Positions 7,041-10,549 of a stretch of 10,549 nucleotides of DNA are shown one piece after another. Position 1 is the stretch's first letter; every line of letters starts with the position of its first letter. The position numbers and the translations under genes are program-made. The notes under the pieces are model-generated. The model had not been told where the DNA came from. It was given only the letters and a program-made list of their open reading frames with translations, and did not search any database. The stretch covers positions 384 to 10,932 of the forward strand of contig DLMV01000029.1 of NCBI GenBank assembly GCA_002478225.1, written 5' to 3'. Source of the DNA: Deltaproteobacteria bacterium UBA7527 (lineage in GTDB: Bacteria > Desulfobacterota > Syntrophorhabdia > Syntrophorhabdales > Syntrophorhabdaceae).

Positions 7041-7091
7041 CGTAAAAGGCTATCGTATTTCGCATATCGTAGTTCGTATTTCGTAAAAGGC
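7041..7091 (+). repeat. Heptamer array with flanking direct repeats in the dctM-purC gap
   Basis: Five contiguous 7-base units start at 7054, 7061, 7068, 7075 and 7082. All begin with CGT or CGC; the first and fourth are both CGTATTT. The 10-mer CGTAAAAGGC occurs at 7041-7050 and again at 7082-7091, bracketing the array. There is no coding potential. The gap separates convergent genes, and no good intrinsic terminator is seen in it. Confidence 0.65.
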
Positions 7092-7109
7092 CTTAGAGGG
7101 TTCTTTATA

Positions 7110-7124
7110 CTGATATGCTATCAG
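7110..7124. other. Small hairpin spanning the purC stop codon
   Basis: CTGATA (7110-7115) and TATCAG (7119-7124) form a 6-bp stem with a 3-base loop; the purC stop (7121-7123) lies in one arm. It is AT-rich and lacks a T-run on the purC strand, so it is at best a weak 3' end structure. Confidence 0.3.
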
Positions 7125-8005
7125 AATTTCTGCCCTGTAAGGATCTCGTATATCTCCATGTAGCGCGATCTTGTCTTCTGGACGATCTCCGAAGGCAGTT
7201 CAGGCCCTGGGTATGTCTTCCCCCAGTCGAGCGTGTTCAGGTAATCCCTCACTATCTGCTTGTCATAGCTGTCCTGTGGCTCCCCTGCCCTGTATGACCT
7301 CATCGACCAGAACCGCGATGAGTCAGGCGTAAGCGCCTCGTCGACAATGATGATATCGCCATCGACCAGCCCGAACTCGAACTTCGTATCGGCAATGATG
7401 ATCCCCTTCTTTTCGGCGATCGCGCAGGCCTTTTCGTAGATGCTGATGCTCAAGCTCACAAGCCTTTCTGTAAGCCTTTCCCCGATCATCCCCGACATCT
7501 GCTCAAGGGTCATGTTCATGTCGTGGCCTTCTTCGGCCTTTGTCGTCGGCGTAAAGATCGGCGTCTGCAATTTTGACGATTCCAGGAGACCTTCAGGCAG
7601 CCTGATGCCGCATATCGTCCGGGACTCTTTATATTCCTTCCATCCTGAACCGGCGAGGTATCCCCTCACAACACACTCGACAGGTATGACCTTCGCCTTT
7701 CTGACCACCATGCTCCTGTCTCTTAATTGGTCTTTGTATCTCTTCAGCGGCCCAGGGTATTTCTCCACATCCGTTTCGATGATGTGGTTCTCAACGATGT
7801 CCTCTACCTTCCTGAACCAAAATGTAGAAAGCTTCGTCAGGACCTTGCCCTTATCAGGGATGCCCGTAGGCAGAACAACGTCAAAAGCTGAGAGACGGTC
7901 GCTCGCTACGATCAGCAGGTTTTCGCCGAGATCATACACATCCCTTACCTTACCGCGCCTGGGTGTGCCAATTTCAGTAAAATTGGTCTCTCTTAATGTC
8001 TCCAT
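7121..8005 (-). CDS. purC: Phosphoribosylaminoimidazole-succinocarboxamide synthase (SAICAR synthase)
   Basis: A 294-residue cytoplasmic enzyme of the longer PurC type (about 290-300 residues; E. coli PurC is 237). It joins CAIR and L-aspartate with ATP in purine synthesis. Visible signatures: GKVRDVYD (18-25, nucleotide-binding loop), SDRLSAFD (35-42), VRGYLAGSGWKEY (113-125), TPTTKAEEGHD (152-162), DTKFEFG (206-212), DEALTPDSSRFW (222-233) and PQDSYDKQ (243-250). These are complete, so the enzyme should be active. A GAGGTG ribosome site lies five bases upstream of the ATG at 8005. It stands alone rather than in a purine operon: the upstream gap holds a heptamer array and the downstream neighbour is the convergent dctM. 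No purine riboswitch is evident in the 130-base leader. Confidence 0.96.
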   Translation of the reverse strand: METLRETNFTEIGTPRRGKVRDVYDLGENLLIVASDRLSAFDVVLPTGIPDKGKVLTKLSTFWFRKVEDIVENHIIETDVEKYPGPLKRYKDQLRDRSMVVRKAKVIPVECVVRGYLAGSGWKEYKESRTICGIRLPEGLLESSKLQTPIFTPTTKAEEGHDMNMTLEQMSGMIGERLTERLVSLSISIYEKACAIAEKKGIIIADTKFEFGLVDGDIIIVDEALTPDSSRFWSMRSYRAGEPQDSYDKQIVRDYLNTLDWGKTYPGPELPSEIVQKTRSRYMEIYEILTGQKF

Positions 8006-8039
8006 GTCAACACCTCAAAGAATCTTTTATGATGATATC

Positions 8040-8104
8040 GTGAAAAGTGAAACGTGAGAAGTGAGAAGTTTACAACATTTCACATTTTACCTTTCACATT
8101 TCAC
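8040..8104. repeat. Nine in-phase heptamers with mirror arrangement upstream of purC
   Basis: Nine contiguous 7-base units run from 8040 to 8102. Units 1-4 (starting 8040, 8047, 8054, 8061) are GTGAAAA, GTGAAAC and twice GTGAGAA. Unit 5 (8068-8074) is a spacer. Units 6-9 (8075-8102) are reverse-complement versions with core TTTCAC. The two halves can fold together from 8040/8104 to 8070/8074: I count 24 Watson-Crick pairs of 31, plus three G-U pairs if the + strand is transcribed. The remaining mismatches fall on the seventh base of each unit. The array lies between hrb and purC, 35 bases upstream of the purC start codon. No reading frame is seen in it and its function is unknown. Confidence 0.75.
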
Positions 8105-8115
8105 CGGATTAATTG

Positions 8116-8129
8116 CCTAACGCCTTACG
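8116..8129 (-). repeat. Two-unit CGTAAGG-type heptamer next to the hrb stop
   Basis: On the - strand CGTAAGG (8129-8123) is followed directly by CGTTAGG (8122-8116). CGTAAGG is identical to the last unit of the surA-pdxA set (2977-2983), which is on the opposite strand. Two units alone are weak, but the exact match to a distant array supports a shared family. Confidence 0.45.
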
Positions 8130-8135
8130 AGTATG

Positions 8136-8825
8136 TTATTCTTTCTCAAACTCGCTCTTCGGCGCACTGCAGATAGGGCAGACCCAGCTATCGGGCAATT
8201 CCTCAAAAGGCGTGCCGGGCTTTATCCCGGAATCAGGATCCCCTGTTGCCGGATCGTAGACGTACCCACATACCTTGCACGTATATTTGTTCGACAGCGC
8301 GGCCGTTGTCTTCGGCTCTTCTTCTTTAATATACGTCGGCGCAGTCTTTGGGGACTTGCCGCCTTTGACCTCGTGATAATATGCATAGGTCATCGGCTCG
8401 GCGCTGCTCAAGACGTCACAATCAACTATCTTGCCGATGAAGATCGTATGGGTTCCCACATCGGTCTCGCTCAACACCTCGCACTCGAGATAACCGATGG
8501 TGCTGTCGAGGACAATAGGGGCTTTTGTTACGCCTGTCTTGAAATGGGTCCCACTGAACTTGTCCACATCCCTCCCTGATTTGTAGCCGAACAGGCCGAT
8601 CAGGGTCATAGGGGTCTCTTTCGAGAGCATTGAGACGGTAAAGACCTTGCTCTCCCTGATATACTCATGGGTCAGGTTCTGCTTGTTGATGCTGATCGCT
8701 ACGGTCGGAGGATCCGAGGTGATCTGAAAAACGGTGTTTGCGATCTGTCCGTTGATCTTTTCCCCCTTCCGTGAACTGATGATATAGACACCGTAACAGA
8801 TCTTCTGGATAGCCTTGGTGTTCAT
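8136..8825 (-). CDS. hrb: Flavin reductase-rubredoxin fusion, high-molecular-weight rubredoxin (Hrb) type
   Basis: A 229-residue protein with two domains. Residues 1-155 are a flavoredoxin/flavin reductase-like FMN domain (NGQIANTVFQITSDPP at 25-40 is typical). After a charged linker (about 156-178) comes a complete rubredoxin (about 180-226) with iron ligands Cys 183, 186, 216 and 219 in CKVCGY and CPICSA. This matches Hrb of Moorella, known to pass electrons from NADH to the flavodiiron protein FprA for NO or O2 reduction. The start is the ATG at 8825 with AAGGAGG seven bases upstream; a TTG farther out (8849) is in frame but lacks such a site. It follows korB by 26 bases and is probably co-transcribed with korAB. 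No fprA is present here, so the partner is unknown. Confidence 0.88.
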   Translation of the reverse strand: MNTKAIQKICYGVYIISSRKGEKINGQIANTVFQITSDPPTVAISINKQNLTHEYIRESKVFTVSMLSKETPMTLIGLFGYKSGRDVDKFSGTHFKTGVTKAPIVLDSTIGYLECEVLSETDVGTHTIFIGKIVDCDVLSSAEPMTYAYYHEVKGGKSPKTAPTYIKEEEPKTTAALSNKYTCKVCGYVYDPATGDPDSGIKPGTPFEELPDSWVCPICSAPKSEFEKE

Positions 8826-8851
8826 CCTGCATCCTCCTTCATCAATCAAAT

Positions 8852-9715
8852 TTAATAGAGCCCCTTCAGGGTCTCCTTCATTCTTTCTTTCAAGTCCTCA
8901 AAGGGGATAACCTGTTCCACGAGGGGTTTTTCACGGATCACCGGGATCCTTTCCTCAAAGGTCTGGCGGTTGTTGCGGTAGATGATCCCGATCGGTATCC
9001 TTTCTCCCCACTCAAGCGCCCGCGTAAATGCGCCCGCCCTGTCCTCCGGATCATGGTCCGGCCCAAGGCGGTAGACGCGCTTGCCGTACCACTCGTATGT
9101 GTTGATCTTGTTGAATGACACGCAGGGCTGCAGGATATCGACAAGGGAAAAACCTTTATGGCTGATCGCTGATTTTATAAGGTCCTTGAGATGCTCCTGG
9201 TCGCCCGCATACCCCCGTGCAACAAAGCTGCAATCGAGGGCAACGGCCACTGCCATGGGATTGAACTGCTCTGAAAGGACGCCGAACGGCTGGTTCTTTG
9301 TGACCATCCCTTCCATGCTCGTCGGCGACGCCTGCCCTTTCGTGAGGCCGTATATCTGGTTGTCGTGGACAAAGACCTTGATGCCGATATTTCTCCTCAT
9401 CGCGTGGACCATGTGGTTCCCCCCTTCCCCGTAGCCGTCGCCGTCGCCTCCTATTGCCATGACAAGCATCTCATGGTTTGCGAGCTTGATGCCGGTTGCA
9501 ACGGGGAGGCTCCTTCCATGAAGCCCGTTGAACGTGTTGCAGCGAGTATAGTGGGGGAACTTGCCTGCCTGCCCGATGCCGGAAACAATGGCAAGCCGAT
9601 GGGGCTCAATGCCAAGATCCACCAGCGCCTCTTTGAAGACCTTCAGAATAATGAAGTTGCCGCACCCGGGGCACCAGGCAGGCGCTTGTCCTGTATAATC
9701 ATCCAATGCGGTCAT
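8852..9715 (-). CDS. korB: 2-oxoacid:ferredoxin oxidoreductase, beta (TPP-binding) subunit
   Basis: A 287-residue subunit. WCPGCGN (14-20) gives two iron-sulfur cysteines, Cys 15 and 18. GGDGDGYGEGGNH (89-101) and HDNQIYGLTKGQASPTS (117-133) form the thiamine diphosphate-magnesium site. Cys 198 (LQPCVSFN) is a further likely cluster ligand. Many family members have GIGC as the third ligand; here it reads GIGQ (46-49), and Cys 59 (YTRCN) is the nearest substitute. The enzyme interconverts a 2-oxoacid and CoA with an acyl-CoA, CO2 and reduced ferredoxin. 2-Oxoglutarate is the usual annotation for this subgroup, but pyruvate or a branched 2-oxoacid is not excluded. It overlaps the end of the alpha gene by 17 bases and has an AGGAG ribosome site six bases from its ATG, so tight coupling is expected. 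Confidence 0.92.
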   Translation of the reverse strand: MTALDDYTGQAPAWCPGCGNFIILKVFKEALVDLGIEPHRLAIVSGIGQAGKFPHYTRCNTFNGLHGRSLPVATGIKLANHEMLVMAIGGDGDGYGEGGNHMVHAMRRNIGIKVFVHDNQIYGLTKGQASPTSMEGMVTKNQPFGVLSEQFNPMAVAVALDCSFVARGYAGDQEHLKDLIKSAISHKGFSLVDILQPCVSFNKINTYEWYGKRVYRLGPDHDPEDRAGAFTRALEWGERIPIGIIYRNNRQTFEERIPVIREKPLVEQVIPFEDLKERMKETLKGLY

Positions 9716-10549
9716 ATAATTCTCCTATGAACTCTTCCAGCAGGTATGGCCTTCCGTCATACCTGTTCATCATCGTTCCGCATTCGAAACCCGTTTCCGT
9801 CTTCATGAGCCGCGCAAATTGACCGGTGGCATTTTGTTCAAAGCAGATGGTCGCTTTCGCTCCTTTCAGTATGCTCAGGTAATCAAATTTATCAATAGAG
9901 GGGAACGGGTAGATCTCGCTGAAATGAAGCATAGCAATATTTTTTTTCTTTGATAGAACGTCAACGGCTTCCTTCATGATCCCGTATGCAGAGCCCCATC
10001 CAACGATCACGATCTCAGGTTTGTCACGCCCGTAGAACAGGGGCGGCTCAATCTCTTTTTCGATAAGCGGAAGTTTTTTAAAGAGCCTCTTGTCAACCAT
10101 CCTTATCCGTGTTGCCGCGTCTTCTGTGATATGGCCCTCTTCGTTATGCTCATCGCTGTCCGTCACGACAAGGCCTGACACAAGCCCGGGGATGCAGAAT
10201 GGCGACACCCCACTCTCGGTGAAGGCATGGCGTTTGTACTGGCCACCGCATGCCGCTTCCGCTGACGCCCTGTATTCATTGCAGTAAAGTCTATCGAGAT
10301 CAAAATGCTCAACCGTCCACTGTGTATCCGCAAGGTATTGGTCGGTCAGTATAAAGACAGGTATCTGGTATTTTTGCGATATCTCAAATGCCTTGTTGGC
10401 AAGAAAGAATCCTTGCTCGGGCCTGCCCGGCGCAAAGATCACCCGTGGAAATTCACCGTGCCCGGCGTGGAGGGCAAAAAGCAGGTCTCCCTGCTCGGTC
10501 TTCGTCGGCAGCCCTGTGGCCGGACCCGGCCTCTGTGCAAGGGCAATAA
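9699..10549 (-). CDS. korA: 2-oxoacid:ferredoxin oxidoreductase, alpha subunit, C-terminal part (start outside window)
   Basis: The frame is open from the right edge of the window (first full codon at 10547) to a TGA at 9701-9699, giving 282 residues. Near the visible start is RPGPATGLPTKTEQGDL (6-22), the family's RxGPSTGLPT signature of the pyrimidine-binding domain, followed by GHGEFPR (29-35). Later segments (PEIVIVGWGSAYG; HFSEIYPFP; CFEQNATGQFARL) match the C-terminal transketolase-like domain that helps bind CoA. An in-frame GTG at 10442 is not the start, because the conserved signature lies upstream of it. Whether a gamma domain is fused at the N-terminus, as in many KorA proteins of about 560-590 residues, cannot be seen. 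It is the first visible gene of the korA-korB-hrb run. Confidence 0.92.
   Translation of the reverse strand, partial: IALAQRPGPATGLPTKTEQGDLLFALHAGHGEFPRVIFAPGRPEQGFFLANKAFEISQKYQIPVFILTDQYLADTQWTVEHFDLDRLYCNEYRASAEAACGGQYKRHAFTESGVSPFCIPGLVSGLVVTDSDEHNEEGHITEDAATRIRMVDKRLFKKLPLIEKEIEPPLFYGRDKPEIVIVGWGSAYGIMKEAVDVLSKKKNIAMLHFSEIYPFPSIDKFDYLSILKGAKATICFEQNATGQFARLMKTETGFECGTMMNRYDGRPYLLEEFIGELYDRIG

Noticed and set aside
7440..8057. 205-codon open frame on the + strand opposite purC
   Set aside because: It lies antisense to a full-length, well-conserved purC and its translation has no recognisable domain. The same applies to the + strand frames at 8133-8579 and 9365-9730.
8040..8104. CRISPR array
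   Set aside because: The units are 7 bases with no spacers of 25-40 bases, and no cas genes are near.
8006..8135. Purine riboswitch in the purC leader
   Set aside because: The gap is mostly heptamer repeats and none of the purine aptamer's conserved core pattern is recognisable.
8826..8849. TTG start at 8849 for the flavin reductase-rubredoxin gene
   Set aside because: The added residues are encoded by the ribosome binding site itself (AAGGAGG at 8839-8833); the ATG at 8825 fits the family N-terminus.
10440..10442. GTG at 10442 as the start of the alpha subunit
   Set aside because: The conserved TGLPTKTEQ signature is encoded upstream of it in the same open frame, so the gene continues past the window edge.

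Overview
The window looks like a stretch of chromosome from an anaerobic, Gram-negative bacterium. Periplasmic SurA-type chaperones and a TRAP transporter point to a diderm. A 2-oxoacid:ferredoxin oxidoreductase and a flavin reductase-rubredoxin fusion (Hrb type) point to strict anaerobic metabolism. The mix fits Desulfobacterota/Deltaproteobacteria-like lineages (for example syntrophs), but this placement is inferred from gene content, not from a phylogeny. Nothing suggests a phage, plasmid, insertion sequence, CRISPR array, tRNA or rRNA. All intergenic gaps are shorter than 150 bases.

Left block, + strand (1-3973): the 3' part of mfd (transcription-repair coupling factor), a parvulin lipoprotein, a SurA-like parvulin overlapping it by 4 bases (ATGA), then pdxA (vitamin B6 synthesis). 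A surA-pdxA linkage is also known from E. coli. The first three genes are tightly packed. pdxA is set apart by a 98-base gap holding heptamer repeats and a small hairpin next to its start.

Middle block, + strand (4115-7040): a complete TRAP transporter, dctP-dctQ-dctM. It is preceded by a possible promoter and two perfect inverted repeats, one of them a 16-bp palindrome that resembles a GntR-type operator. A strong 13-bp hairpin without a U-tract separates the binding-protein gene from the permease genes, an arrangement often seen where the binding protein is made in excess. The substrate cannot be read from the sequence.

Right block, - strand (10549-7121): korA (its start lies outside the window), korB and hrb form a compact redox operon. 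After a 130-base repeat-rich gap comes purC (SAICAR synthase), which converges on dctM.

The genes themselves belong to known families. The least explained signal is between them: three gaps carry short, degenerate tandem arrays with a strict 7-base period, built from different core motifs, and a fourth gap has a two-unit trace. The array upstream of purC has nine in-phase heptamers arranged as four direct, one spacer and four inverted units. I saw no clear undescribed multi-gene system.
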